From NCBI RefSeq assembly GCF_002078875.1, contig NC_034414.1:13327484-13391483 (forward strand): a stretch of 64,000 bases of DNA, given 5' to 3'. The notes beneath the pieces were generated by a model. It had not been told where the DNA came from, did no database searches, and was given only the letters and a program-made list of their open reading frames with translations. This DNA comes from Numida meleagris. Its lineage: Eukaryota > Chordata > Aves > Galliformes > Numididae. Every line of letters begins with the position of its first letter. Position 1 is the first letter of the stretch. The position numbers were made by a program, and so were the translations under genes. Below are positions 15,001 to 30,000 of this stretch, piece after piece.

Positions 15001-18000
15001 CTTTGGTCACCTTCACAGCTGGCAGGACAAACACCAGCCCTGGAACCACTAAGAAACTAGGCATGAAATGATCTATTTTCAAAAACTTCTTTGGCATAGT
15101 AGAAAATAATTGATTTGGGCTAAAAGTACATTAAATATTAACTGAACTTTCTTGTGATTTTTGGAGCAATGAATTGAAAACAGACGTGAAGTACTTCATG
15201 CTAGTCAAGTGTAATCACAGGGTCTGCTATCCCTTTCACATAGTTGAGTGGATTTCAACATCGCCAGAGCCCTGAACCAGAACATCCTTTATCTGCAGCC
15301 CTGTTGCAACAGTTGCATTTTGAGCTCACACACCTTAGCCCTTGGTTGGAGGCATTTCCCTTGGGGAGAAGAAGAGCTTCGTTCATTCTCTGCACCACAT
15401 TTAATCTTAGCCCCACTGCTTAGACCACCTACAGGGATGCCAATTAGCATCAGCTGCATTATGCTGAACTCTTATTTACAGCAGCACTTGCTGGGAACCA
15501 CATCTTAGGCAGCCTTACAGGCAGCCTCTCACCCAGCCGTGTGCTTACAGCAGGATCCTGCCCAGCGCACCACCAAATGGCAGCAACTGCACGCTGCCCC
15601 ATGGTCTCGTGTGGAAAATTGCTGGCAGAGTCTTTGTTGGTGCCTTTAGTTGCAAATTAGCAGCTGGAAACTAGGAGGGGTGAGAACCGTGTGAACAGCC
15701 AGCGGTCTGCAAAGGAGTATGGAAACCTCCGATGAAACATTCAATGAGCAAAGCAATGGCATGCTTGGTTCTGCTGTATCCAGGAGACTTACGGTTCAAG
15801 ACATCTTGTTGTTACAAGAGCCAGAGGCCACATGCATCTTTGGCAGGACGTCTCAGGGAACACCTGTGTTTTACAAGGGAAGGAGTTACAGGCACCTGAA
15901 GACAGCAAGGGGCTGTGCTGGTCAGCGATTTGCAGTGGCAATTAATTAAGACTGATGCTTGTGATATCTTGGAGCCGTTCAGAAGCCGGCTGCTTTCAGG
16001 GCACCAAGCAGCTCTGGATACACCGGTTGTTGAGGAGCTTATTTACTTTTTGTGAGGATATTAATGTGCTTTTTGTTTTTTCTTTTTCAGAATGGGAAAA
16101 GAAAAAACATGAACTTCAAAGTACTATCAAGCAGAAAGAAGCCTGTTAGATGCACATCTGGGGTGGCTGAAGTATAGAGACCTACAGACCTGGATCTGCT
16201 TGGCTCCTTTTAACAGTCCTTATGTGAAGTTTTCCTTCTTTACATACAGAGATAGACCTGATAACAGCAGCAGGTGAAAAACTGACAGTTTATCTTCACA
16301 ACATCCCTATGGGACACAAAGCAGGAAAAATGAGACATGAAGACCCGTATGCACAGACAAGGACATGAAGCACTAAAATGTGTCCCTGCAAAGTCCTAAA
16401 GAGATTGCAGCAGGGGAAAAAAAAAACACCTTAAACAAAACAGGTCTCACACATGCAGAATCAGTCTCCATACTAGCAGTGTAGATAGGATGGCTGCCAA
16501 AACCCATCAAAATGGCAGAGTTTGGTATAAAGAGCCAAGCCATAGAGTAGAGATATGAATTAGCAACAGGAGAGGACTTGAAATTCATTCCTCTTTAGTA
16601 AGTCATCAGATAGCAACAAATGAGGACTAGAGACAGTGTGGATTCAGCACCAACAGCTTTGCCTTTAATCCCTATTTCACATCAGGACTGGTTGCTAACC
16701 TGGCCTCAGACAAAGGCAGCTTTTTGCTAAATGATGCAAACTAAGTACAGCTCGCTGTATTTACAAATGTAGCCAACAAACCCTGTATTTTTACTACAGT
16801 AATAACAAGACTTCCCAGAAGGAAAACACTAGAGCATTTGAAGGCTTTAGGGACGTTCTTTCTTTTCAGTTAAAATTTGCTCTTAATTTGTCCCACTGAT
16901 TTAATTTTTGGAAAATCCAAACGTGACTCACTGAAGAGATGAAAGTAGTGAAAGACCAATGAGCATGTGGAAAAAAATTATCCCAGAGGAAATATCTGCC
17001 TGAGAGTCCCCCCCGTGGATACCAACAGCCAAAAACTGATTGATTGAGCTGCAAAGCCTGACCTTGACTGGTATCTAAAGGAATAGCACATCCTGCTGGC
17101 CAGAGCACCTTTACTAAGAGTGGTTTGGCCCTGAGCTATTCATTGGAAAGTCCCAATCATGAGTGCAAGATGCAAGTAGAAAACAAAAAAGAAATGGAAA
17201 AAGACCAGGCAGGACAAGCCTCAACATGCTCCGTTTGTCGTCCGCTCTTGGCCCAGCTTACCCGCATTACCATTATATCCTCATTCCTCAGAGCAAAATG
17301 AGTTCAAAGAGACAATAAAACCCTTTTTAGTCTTGCGCTTGGCAGCAGCGTCACTGAAACGGAACTGAAATGACTCCTGGAGATAAGGCGACAAAGGAAG
17401 TTAAACTGTTCCCTGTAGCTTGCCGCTGGGAAAATATCAGTGCAGAAATAAAAGCACTGCTGTGCATGTGGCTCCTGTCTTCACCCAAAGAAGTTAGACC
17501 TACTCTGTGGTTTTAAATGGCATGGTATTTTATTGCCAGGAGATGGGTAACCCTTTTGGGGTACGATTCAATAAACACTGAGTTCAGGTCCTGAGAAACT
17601 GGGGTTGGAGTTCTGTAGACCACAAGACAGCTTTGGAAGGAGTCAGTTACTTGAGCAGCCACCAAACTTGGGGTTCCCACTGCTTCTTTAATTGTCTCTT
17701 CCATACGCCAAAAAAGGAGCCCCAACCATGCATCTGTGATCATGGTGCAGCCTTTCCATCTTCAGTGGTGGGACGAACAGGACTCCAGTTGTGCCCCTTC
17801 CACTCAAGAACTACAATGGCCAAGCTTTTGGTGGAAAACAAGGAGACAAAGGGCAGCTCGGGTCAGCTTAGCACAATAAAGAAAACAAGGAGAGGTGAAA
17901 GGCAGAGCAAAGAGCATGGTTGGGGTGGACCAACATCTGTGAGGTGTCCAAGAGAGCAGCACCCAATCCCATCTCCCTCCCAAGTCAGATTAACACGAAC

Positions 18001-21000
18001 TGACGGTGCAGGGCATAACAGTGCTCCAGGAAGCAATAAAGCAGCAAGGGGAAAAAAAAAAATCACTGGAATTGCAGCCAGAGCTATCTTTACCTCACTG
18101 CTTAACAGGACTAGAGGTTTTGTACTGCTGACTAAAAGCATTACACACTCAACAGCCCTAGACAGTGAAATATTCGACTGCTACAGCCCTAGACATGAAT
18201 GAACAAGATAGGCAGAAACAGAAGGCCTCATAACCTATTACTAAACTGCCCAGAAATCATCAAGCAATTAAGTTGCAAGGTTACTAAATAGTGAAGCAAT
18301 GCCTTCTTGTATTGTTTCAAGCCTATTTCACCAAGGCTGCCCTCTCCAGCAGCTCCATGTATCCCCAGAGGATGCCCTGATGCCTCACTACTGCTTTACA
18401 GTTGTGGAAAAGGAACAAACTCTAGCCCTGTGGACAGGCAACTTTGCTAATTTTAACCAGGCTGAATGAGAACTTAATTATCCCACTGGAAAGCTGCAAA
18501 TACTTCAGTCTGACTCAGTTTGTGCACACTAGACTTCTTCCTCCCTTTCCCCATGTCAAGGAATTTCTTTCCACAGCAGTCAGGAAAGGGGCATATGGAT
18601 GAAGGCGGTCATGAATAATCAGGGAGGGAACTTTCCAGAACAAGGCCGTAGTGTGAAAAAGGCTTTCTTCTGGGGCGACATTTGCATGACCGAGTGATGA
18701 CACAAGAAGACCGCAAACAAAAAAGCCATTATACCCCTACAGCAGCTTTCAAAATCTCCCAGAGCTGACTCGGTCCTTCCCTTCTATGCCAAAGCATCTC
18801 CTTTTGGGGACAGGAATTTCAGCCCCATCTGCACCAGCATTTCCCCTTATGGACTGGAATGAAAAAAAGCCATTTGATAAATGTTCTCATTCCGGACATC
18901 AGCTAACAACAGACTGAGAAAGCATCAGACAATGGAAATTATATACATGCACACAGCCCCAACCTCATTAATATTCCTTTTTTTTTTTTTTTAATATACT
19001 GCTGCCTGGGGGCTGCAACTCCCCAGTGGACAGCACAGCTCAGCTGCCAGTCACACCCCGAATATCACAGAATCATTACGGTTGGAAAAGACCTCTAAGA
19101 TCCTCTAGTTCAACTGCCCACGTACCACCAATATTGCCCACTAAACCACGTCCTTAAGTACCACATCTCCACACTTCTCGAACTCCAGGGACAGTGACTC
19201 CACCACCTCCTGGGCAGCCTGTTCCAATGCATCACTGCTCTTTTGGAAAATAAGTCTATCCTAGCCTGAACCTTGGACTTGATGATCTTTAAGATCTTTT
19301 CCAAGCTGAGCAACCTCCCCGCTGCCATTCCCTCTAGTCCTATTGCTAGTTACACGGGAGAAGAGGCCTACACAGCACTCAAGGTGCAGCCTCCCCAGTG
19401 CTGAGTACAGGGGGTGGATCACCCTCTATTTCAGATACAAGCCAGGATGCTGTTGGCCTTCTTGGCCACCTGGGCACACTGCTGGATCATGTTCAGCTGA
19501 GTATCAGCCAGCACCCTCAGATCCTTTTCCTCCAAGCAGTTTTCCAGCCACTCTGTCCCAAGCCTGTAGAATTGCACAGGGTTGCTGTGACTGAAGTGCA
19601 GGACCCAGCATTTGGTCTTGTTGGACTTCGCCCCACTGGCCTCATGAGTGCCAATGCTTACAAGTGGCATGTAAGAAGCCATTTACTGTCTTAGAGACTT
19701 GGTAGGACTGATAGGCATAATATCTGCTATGGCATGATGGATTAAATGTTAAGCAGAGCTGGGCAAGACAAACCTGTTTGCAGAGGATCTCCATCAGTGT
19801 GCAGCTGGAGCCACCTCTAAGAGGCAAGGCACCATCTTGCAGCAGTGGTGTGGAAAAAAGGGTACAAAGCAGTACTGCCAGAAAGTGAGAAAGCAGAAGA
19901 GAAAACAGAAGCATACTGTGCCCCCACAATAGCAGAACTGAGGGCACTAAGAGTTGTGTTAATACAGAAAATCCAGCAACAGGGCCAATGTGGAGAGTGA
20001 CAGATAGGTTACTCAAAGACCTGAGAAGACCATACTCTGGCTAAAGAACAAAACCTTTTTCAAAAATAAAATAAATTGATACTTGAGCAGGAGTTGGACC
20101 AGATGGACCCAGAGGTCCCTTCCCACCTCAACCATTCCAAGAAATGCAGCCAAAGAAACCAGGCACGTCTTTGGGAAGGGAGTCCAAGTGCTACGGGTAC
20201 TGCTGGGCACTGGGCCTGTGCTGGAAACCCAGCTGAGAGCTAACCGTAAATGCCTTGGAGTCTCCGGACAAAGCCCTATATTCTGTACATCATTTGTTGT
20301 GACACAGAGGGCTGAGCAGTGATGCAAAGCAGGCAGGCTCAGCCCTGCTGTGGAAAAGCAGCTGGGGATGTCCAGAGCTGCAGAGCAGGCACTGCGGGAA
20401 CGATGGTGCTGGACCAAGCCCAGTCTCTGGAGCCCCAGGGGGTATGCTCAGCACTGGGAGCAGGGAAACCATTTCTCACCAGCATAGGAAGCCAAGCACT
20501 TGGCAACAAGTGAGACAGCTCTCCCCAAACTCCAGTTACGCAAACAGCTGCCTTCTGCTGGGTTTCAACATGCTCTGATGCTCCAAAAATAATTTCCTGC
20601 TTGATTTGATACCATTAGCAGGAGCACAGAGCTTCGCATGAATGGTCATGCTGCCTCATGCTAGATCCAGCTAGCCAATGGCTTCTAGAAAAAGCCCCAG
20701 TTACTTTTTTTTTTTTGGCAGACAGTCACAATTACACAGGAGGAAAAGGTAACTGAGAGATATAATAAGTCCTCTGCTCTTTCTCTGTAGAAAGTTTTGA
20801 CACAAACCTGGACAAAAGCACCTGCCACCTTGGTCTGTCCCCCTGAGCCATTACCACAGCTGAGATTTCCCAGCCCTCACAGCTCAAACACTCACTTATG
20901 GCACATAACCAAAACTCCACAGCCAAGGAGCAGTCAGCACCAGCAAAGTTCAGTGACAACATCAGCACTTGCTGGGCGATCAGGAGCTGTGCCAGAGCTG

Positions 21001-24000
21001 CTGGGGATCCCTGATAACATAAGTACCCATAAACTGATATCACACCATCTTTCCTTCCCTCCTTGGTGCCCCTTTGGAGGCTTGCTGGAAAAAAGCCCAG
21101 CTCAGTGCTTTTGGAACAGCAATTCCAGTTCCGAGCTGGATTGGAATTTGGATAGCAAATTTGGCCCTGTGGTGTATTGGATTTCCTCTTCCCTGTTCCC
21201 AGCCATCTGATGTTCCTTTCCAAGGAGCAGCACAGGATCTGCCCTGGGGAGACTCCTCCAGGGCCTTGCATCAACAGTTCTTTGGAAATCTCATGAAGTA
21301 CAGACAGTTAGCCATGCCAATGCCCAGCACATCATCATCATCATCATCACAGTCCGTGCCCTAAGGAGCGCAACAGCATGATGCCCCAACCCTAGTGCTC
21401 AGTACTCCAGGGCTTGCACAGGGGTAAGCTGCTATTTCCCAAATTTAGCTGAAGGAATGTTCAATAAAGAAACGAAGCAGCAAAAATAAAAGCTGCTGTA
21501 AAGGGGCATTCGGAAGCTTATAGCAGATTTACAAAACTGGAGGGAAGTTAGGGTTGAACACAGTGCATGCCAGCATGAAGGGGGACTGCCTAGCAGAGTC
21601 TGGAGTTCCATTTCAGCATCTATGGCTTTTTCCAATATTACCTAGCTGAGAAGAAGAGATCCTTGACAGCATGGTTTTCTGCTGTCTTTCTTCTCCTCCT
21701 ATTCTTTGAAATAAAGGTGTGTGACAGAACCCATTTATGCTCATACATTTGAAGCCCAAAGGACCATGAGGGACCATTTTGCTTTATTCTAACCACCAAC
21801 TTTTCTTACCATGGTTATTTTCTAAGCTACACATTGGGTTATGAAAGATTCCCCTACATCACAATTTGAAGAAAGTGAGGTGTGAAAAACCCACCACTGC
21901 TTCTGCGGAGCTTGGACATAAATAAAAGTCCCACCTCCAGTCCCGCACAGGACAGTACTCAAGCACAATGGCCCTGGCTTTCATATTTGAGGAAAAACAT
22001 GCCTCCAAGCTGCCCCAAAAGCCAGGTGGGACCTCTCCTATCACTGTGAGGAACAAGGAGAGTGACCCTGTGGAGAAGGTGGCTCTGCAGCTGCTGTGGA
22101 TGTGGGCCAGGCGGAGGACAGGACTGGTGGGAAGGGCTCGAGCTGGTTTCCATGCTCAACTGACCCACGTCTGCAGCTGCTGCTGCTCCCACTGCTTCAG
22201 GGAGGGGAGATAGGCAGCCATTCAGCTTTTCCAGACAGAGCACAATTCCTGTTTACAGCCTCTGGGCTAGGCTTTTCAAAAGCAGGAGCTGGGTGTCTAT
22301 TCTTGCGGGAAACCAGGTGTGTAAACAGTTCAATTAATATATCCAGCACACTGGGCTCTAGCACAGCAAAGAAGGCTAGTGGAGACAAGCCAAGAGCTCA
22401 GGAAGGAAAATACTTTTAAATAATATGCCTAATTAGAGATGGGCCTGAGCCAGAGGCCTGTACTTGAACACCTGGAAGAGCCCTGGGGAGCAGAAGTGTA
22501 ACCTGAACCCAGATCCATATTTTGTAACTCGCCCATCTCAATGATGAAAAACCCACCCCTTGACTCCAGCCTCACAGGGGTCTCCAGGCAGTCAAAGCTT
22601 TGAGATCCAGCTTTCTGCTTTCAACCAGACTGTGGTCAAGTTGCTGCCTCGCGTCCCTCTCAGACCCACGCTGTGCCCTCTCAGTTCAGGCATTGCCCAG
22701 TTCTGGCTGAAAGATAAAACCTGCCCCAACCAAAGGCCAAGCAGCTGCACTCACATCTGCAAGCCAAGAATTGTCAGTGATCCTCAGTTTTATGCCAAAG
22801 TCCCAGAATTAGGGCTTGTTTAAGAGGCATGACCTCCTCGGTGGGGAAAGCCCCACATGCCATGCACAAAGCCTCACAGAAATGGCAGACTGGTCTCTTT
22901 CTCCTGCTTATCCCCCCTCTCAAAGATCTCCAGGACAGAGAGATGCTATACTTCATAGAATCACAGAATCATTTGAGTTGGAAGGGATCTTTAGAGGCTA
23001 TCTAAAGCAACTCCCCTGCAATGAACAGGGACACCTACAGCTAGATCAGGTGCTCAGAGCCCCATCCAGCCTGACCTTGAGCATCTCCAGAAATGGGGAA
23101 TCCATCACCTCTCCAGGCATCTACATTTCTGTCTCTTTTGAACATGGATATTCCTCATAGCACAATCCCATCTGACAAAGAGAGGTGAGCGCCGTCCCCA
23201 CCAAACCTTCCTGCCACCATGTGCTGTGCACTGCAGGCAGCTCACCGGACTGACTAAACATTTACTTTTGGATGGCTCATTTCCAAAGTCCAGAAATAGA
23301 TCATCACCCACAATTACAAAGTGCCTGGGTGTGCCATCAAATCAATTCCTTGCCCCTTTATAGCGTGCCATTTGCATTCCTGTACTTTACATGTCACACT
23401 GCCTCACTGCTGCCTGGCGCCGAGCTCACTGCAGCTCCCATTGCACAGACCTGCAGATACGCAAGGCCTTATCTCCTAGCAGGACTATTCTTGGTAGTTA
23501 TTAAACAGGAGGGGTTTGCATCATCTGACCTTGGGTCCTACTAGGTTGAGATATTCTGCAAGAACACGGGGATTTTTTTTAAATTTTGCTTTCCCTTTCC
23601 CACCAGGCTCTTGGCCTCTCACCTACATAGGATGAGGCATAGCTGAGGCACAGATGGGATTTGGATTTGCTCACACAGAGTGTTGCAATTGCTCATTCTC
23701 TGGAAACCTTTGGAAAAATTTAGCTTTGCTGCTATTTAAAGCAGTTTTACACCACTGATGTACTTTTCTAGCTATTGTGAATTCTTCCCTGCCACAGCTG
23801 AAAACTCCATTTCAAAACCATAAAACAATGAAAAAAATAATACAGGCCTCATATAAAAGCATGAGAAAAACTCCATGAATACTTAGAAGGCCAGGAGACT
23901 CCATCTGAAGGGCGCATGTCATGAAACACCACGGCAAAAGCAGAATGATTCAACTTTTGGTAGGGCAGGCAGATTACAATCAGGCAATTAGATGTCCCAG

Positions 24001-27000
24001 GCTGTGTAACAAATCACATGTGGCAAGAGCACATGTGGGCATAGCATGAGGTACGATCGTGCTGCCACCAGCACCACCGTGAATATACATTACATGTCAG
24101 TGCAGTCCCCTCAGGTTACCCTATGGGCCTTCTTCCCCAAATGATTTCAAAATGTCTTTTCTAGACATCAGTAGGTCCATCTAGAAATAGATCTCTTCCT
24201 GCCACAAACAGTAATTCTTAGAAGCAATAGGATAAGAAGTAATGGCCTTAAGTTGTGCCGGGAGAGGTTCAGGTTGGATATTAGGAAAAATTTCTTCTCA
24301 GAGTGGTGAGTTGCTGGAACAAGCCGCCCAGGGAGGTAGTGGAATCACCATCTCTGGAGGCATTCAAGAACTGTGGAGATGTGGCATGAGGGACATGGCT
24401 AGCAGGCAGTATTGGCTGTAAATGGATGGTTGGACTAAACGATCTCAGAGGTCTTTTCCAACTTTAACGGTTCCACAAAGGCTGGGAAATATCCAGAATT
24501 CTCCATCATCTAAAATCCAATTTTGTCTGTACAAAAGAAAGAGGAAAAGAAATCCAACTAACGTAGACTGCAGATAGTGTGTTACACAGCTTTATGTCAG
24601 GGAAGAGCCTTTCTACACTTCTACGGGAAGCAAGTCTGAAGCACGAACCTTTCACTCTTCTCAGCTTTAATAACCATTAGTGTCTTTAGTTCCACCTTTT
24701 TTTAAGCCTGAACTTTTAAGAGCCTGGCCTCCCACAAGCATTTCTCACAAGCTCCTAGATGGCTCTTCCAAGGGCATTTATAATCAAGGTTTTTTTTAAT
24801 CATTATTGTTTTTTAAAGAAATAACCTGCAGAAATCTTTTAGGCTTTTGGAGGTTTCATTCCTTCCTCTACAAATTTATTTACCCAGAGCTTGATCCGAA
24901 ACCTAACTGAAAGGAAACCCTTCCAATGACTTTTAAGTCCCAGATCACATACCCCAGGGTGAAAGAGAAATGAACCAATTCCCATAAAAATAGAGATGAT
25001 GCAGATTTTGAAAGGGTTTAAAGTTAGACCTCATAAAGCAGCTAATCCAAGAATTTCATCGTAGGATATCAGAGAATAAAGGAATATTTATTGAGACTGA
25101 GAAAGATAATACCGCATACAGACCACAAAGGATTAGATATCTAAAGCCATCACCATCAAGAAAAATACATTAAAGCTGAGACAATACTTGCTGCTTTAAC
25201 AAACAAACAAAAAAAATCCAGATGCTGCCTCAGATGCTCAAAAATACCTTATGCTTTTACAACCTGAACCCACACTACATGAAACGGACCAGATTTCTAC
25301 AAGTGCTGAATTCTCTTCTTCTGAAAATCCACCTCAGACATCCCCAAGTGGGAGACTGAAGGAGAGTCGTGGTAATTTCTGGACTGGAAGGTGCTGGAAA
25401 CACTTTCTCCCTTGGTTGCAATAACATAGTTTGCCAGGGTAAAGGGACAAGCCCTAGCAAGCTGGGCAAGCTGGAGATGGCCATTCAGAATCTCCTGTGC
25501 CCTCTGGCAGTGCTCTGTGCCAGGATGCTTTGCATACCTTCAGCTCTGCTGCTGGTGGAGCAGCTGCAAGCAGGGTTTCACAAGGAGCCTGCCATGAAAT
25601 GAAAGCCCTGGGTGGGGCCTTGGAAGCTGGTACAGTTCATGCCCAGGTCACAGTGCTTTTATTTCCCTCTGAGCACGCCTGACCTTCACCTGTGGTGGCC
25701 CGGCATGTGCAAGAGGGTGCTGCACTTCCTGTCCATCCGGCAGCTTACTGTTTGCCTCATACACCTGGCCAAAGGTTTAATGCCCAACCCCAAGCTTCTC
25801 CAAAGGGCTGCTTTTCTAGTCATCCTATACAGCAGCTTTATTTCAAGAGAACAGGAGTAAGCTCCTCCTTCCTTCCACTGTGAATGAAGGTCCATCTAGG
25901 AAATGCTTCTTCCGCCCAACCTCAGCCACTCGATTTATCATAGAAGGGCTTCGGTTGGAAGGGACCCCAAGGATCATTGAGTTCTAACCCCCTGCCACAG
26001 GCAGGGCCACCCCCAATCTGCTGCTCCAGAAGCCCTGATAGATCTAAAAGCACTAAGCCTTTCCCCACAGACCTCATCCCTCAGCCGGAGGTCACAGCTC
26101 ACAAATCCCGGTTCCTCCCAGCCCACCCTTCCCACGTCAACCCTACACATTCATCCCGATCTGTTGTCCCCTCCCTGTCCGACAGTCCTTACTACACACC
26201 CTTCCTGCCCCAGACTTCCCACTCTTCTGCCACATGTCTGGGTCATTCATCAGGGCAGGTCAGAACTCAGTGTAAGCATGACCCTTCGAGTCTGTAGGAT
26301 TAGAAGATGAGAATGCTATCCGTATTGATGAGTGCATGCATGACTTGAGGAAGGCTACACCATCCCACGGTGCCCTCCAGGTACTCCCCAACTCCTGCTG
26401 GGCTCAGCCCTGCTCTTCAGCTCCCTCCTCCGGTGGCTCCAACCACACCGAGCTTTATGGTGATTGACATTCCATTTTTTTCCTGCTGCTTTTCTGAAAT
26501 AGGAGAATGCTGGCACATGCTTCTGATAAACAATAAAAAGACACACATCCCCCAAATGGGATGTCAGCTGTGCTCCCAAAGGCTCTGCCTGCCCAGGAGA
26601 GGATACAACCAGAAAAACGGGCTGTGTTCCCGCAAGGTAGGGGATATTTGCATACACACATCTCATGATGGAAAGAGTCCGCACCCCAAAGGCTGTGTAA
26701 TCCAAATAGCGGTACAGAATATGTCTTAGGAGAGGGAGGGAAGAAACATCTCATTTCACCCATTCTATGCCTGAGGAACACCACTGCAGAGGGAGGGGAC
26801 AACTTACATCACAGGAAAACTGCAGCAGAGCCAAATCCCAAATCCCACTTCAGGGACTTAACCTCAGCCTATTCTGTGCTTTCTGTGTAGTGTTAACAAT
26901 GAAAACAGTATTTCCCTGGATTTCAGTCCTAAGCGATACTGCTGGATTTGCTGCCCAGTCATGAAACGTTCCAGGAGTGGGAAGAGCAGATGAAGCTCCA

Positions 27001-30000
27001 GTGAGTCATGAGCAGACACTGCCTCATTGTACAACCAGTGTGATCAGGGTCACCTCCTGCCCTATGCGCTGCCTCTCTATTGAGGTCAGGCCCAAAATAC
27101 CTTCATGCCTTTCCACAGCATTCTGTTGTTTTGTTCCCTTCTCAACACAGCCTTGCAGGAAGCCAGCTCACAACCTGGTCACCAGGCCCACAAGCCAGAC
27201 ACGTGCTTCCCTGAGCCGTTTCAGGCATGCTTCCTAAGCAGGTACATCCCATTCCTCTCTGCTGGCCACCTAGAGCCTGAACAGTAGATTTAGGTGTGTA
27301 GCTGCCTCCACTGTAGATGTCTAAGATTAAGTGAACTCCACCCAAAGTGCACGGAGGCATTCCTCATGCTCAGGAATAGGTTAAACAAGTCATCAGGCAT
27401 GGAAAGCTGAGCTGTAGGAGATGGAGGGGAGAAGGCGGCCAGACCTCAGCCTCAGTCCAAGAAGTTGTGAGGGGATGAGGTGCAGGATCCTCTATCCAAG
27501 GCTGTTTAACACAGACCATACAGACAGTCTTTGGGACGATGGTTTCAGCTTTGGAAGCTATCGTCATGCAGAGTAAATGAGAAGAAATGCCTTGAACCTC
27601 TTGGCCCTTGTTGTTTTTTTCGTATTTATTTCTGCACCTTCCCTAATCAGTCAGCTCCCCGCCTAGCAGCCCATTTCTTATTCCCTCCCCATCTCTCCCA
27701 CGCACCCCAGAGCCTGACTGATGGTGGCAGACGCTGCAGCTCAGGCACCTCCCTCTCCCCAGAGCCTCTCGACACAAAGGACAAAGCAAGGTCTGTGCCA
27801 ACGTCACCGATCGACATCATTCCAGGCAGGGAAATGCCACGGTTTCTTCTGGAAGGGAGCAGGAGCAGCGCTGTGCAGCAGAATGCCTGGCTTTGTGCAG
27901 GAGCAGAACGCAACCCCCTCACCCTCTGCCACGCTCACACCCGCCTTCCCAGCTCCCAACCTTCAGCCCTTTCAACACCCACAGGCTTTCCACTCGGCCG
28001 CTAAGTGATGAGAAATTCCCTGCCAGAGGACACAGTTCAAATGGATTATTGAAAAGAAACGCAATTCCCTACTCCGGGTGAACAAACTCCTTCTTTTCCC
28101 CTTGAGGAAGAAGGGTAATAGCACAGCCAGGAAGGGAAATAAAAAACCCAACCATCCCCAAAGCCTGTTATAATATTAAATAAGAGACCAAAGGGGTTTG
28201 GCCAGGAAAATCCCAAGTTCAAAAGAATAATTGCTCCGAGAGATCTAAGCCTAAAGCTGAGTCACTAAAATGAAGAAATGTCTCCTTGTCCATAGAAAGC
28301 AAATAAATCTTGGGTCGTGCAGCAAAGCTTCTGTATGTCCTTGTTAGAAAGAAAGAAGAAAGAGAAGCCAAATGCAATTAATCACGGGCTCAGAAGAAAG
28401 GATGCAATCTCTGTAATTAGCTACCTTAGGCTCATCTTTCCACTTTTGAAAACTAATCCAGTCTCCTCCTCTCAACCCTTCACCTGCAGCACCAACACAA
28501 AAGCCTGCTACAAGTACACGGTCACCTCTCCCTTGGTGCATACACATCTGCTGCAGCTTTCCAATGAGTGCCCGGAGCAGGATAACCTTTGCACCGCACA
28601 CCACAGAGCTCCTTTTCTCAGCCCCTTTTGTGGCTGGGCTGTGATGGAGCCTACAGACTCACCAACAACCTGGAGACCTCAGGTGAACTACTGGAGTTAG
28701 TGTCAGTCTAGGTATTATATCCACTATCCTCATCCAGCTATCGAATGACCAGAAAACTCCAATTAAAAAGCACATAAACATGAAAACACTTCCCAAACAA
28801 TGATCACAAGCAGCTGTAGTTCTAACTAATTGCTTTATATCTGATCCTCAGGTGGTTTAAATCTGTCTGACCATTACACTGCCCACGGGAAGCTCATTCT
28901 CCACAGCTGCATGCAGTTTGTTCAGAGATGAGAGAACAGGGCTGTGTATTAAGAGTAAGGCCTTCAAAAATTAAATTTGAGCCAACTGGCAACCAGCTCC
29001 TTCATTTGCAAGAGGCAAAACTACATTTCACAGATGATTACTTCATTCAAAGCTTTGGAAAAAGGGGGGAAAAACTCAGTACTTCAGAGAAGAGGAAAGG
29101 CTGGAGCTGACGGCTACAACTGAGGAGCGGAGTCTGGATCTGACATCCAAAAAGGCCCACACAAATCAGAACAAGCCATTCAACTTCCTTCCTGGGGCTC
29201 TGCTGGTAAATAAGAGTCAATAAATATTAGCCTAACAATGAAAACAATAACAGACCAGCTCTTTAGGTCAAGTACATCAATGGTAAATACAATACAGTGG
29301 GCTAATAGCAACATGACATCAGCCGAGGAACCAAGACTGACTTCTACCCCCCCCCCCCCCTCTTGTATACAAACCACTAACATATGAATAATGCTGTCAA
29401 CAGTCTGGGAACGCTTTGTAGCGAAGGAGGACAAAGAAAGCCAAGCGGACAGAAATCTCCAGCTTCGCTCATCCACGACACGGCAGAAATATTTATTTTC
29501 AGAGAACTCAATTGGGGCATTTTTCTATGAGAAAGGGAAGCAATTACACAGCCCCAAGTATGGCTGGAGTCTCCCTGTCCCAGTATGGGAAATGGAGAGG
29601 GATGCACCAAGAGGGACAGCGATCCCTGGGCGTATCCCTAACATGATGCCCACTCCTTTCCCTCCAAGGCAAGGCCACAGAGGCAGCCAGAGGCCATTGG
29701 TGATGCTACAGGGGCTGCTCTGTGGCGCATCACAGAAAAGCCCTGCCAGCACACTGAAGTTTGTCCTTTTTAAACAGGAATTCCTACAGTCCTCCCGGTG
29801 GGATGCACAGATCCTCACGGGGAAGATGGACCAGGGCTGGCCGACAGGTCCCGTTCCCAATCCTGCTATGGGATGGCAGGGGCAGCAGCGCCAGAGGCAC
29901 CGCAATGGGATACTCCATCGGTCACGCGTGAACTGCGGGCTGAAGCTGCCCTCCGCCGGATGCGTGGACGTGGCTGAGAAGGGATTGTTAGTGACATCAC

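Noticed and set aside
19431..19682. Reverse-transcriptase-like minus-strand frame as a host gene
   Set aside because: It is the decayed tail of a CR1 LINE, contiguous with a CR1 3' end.
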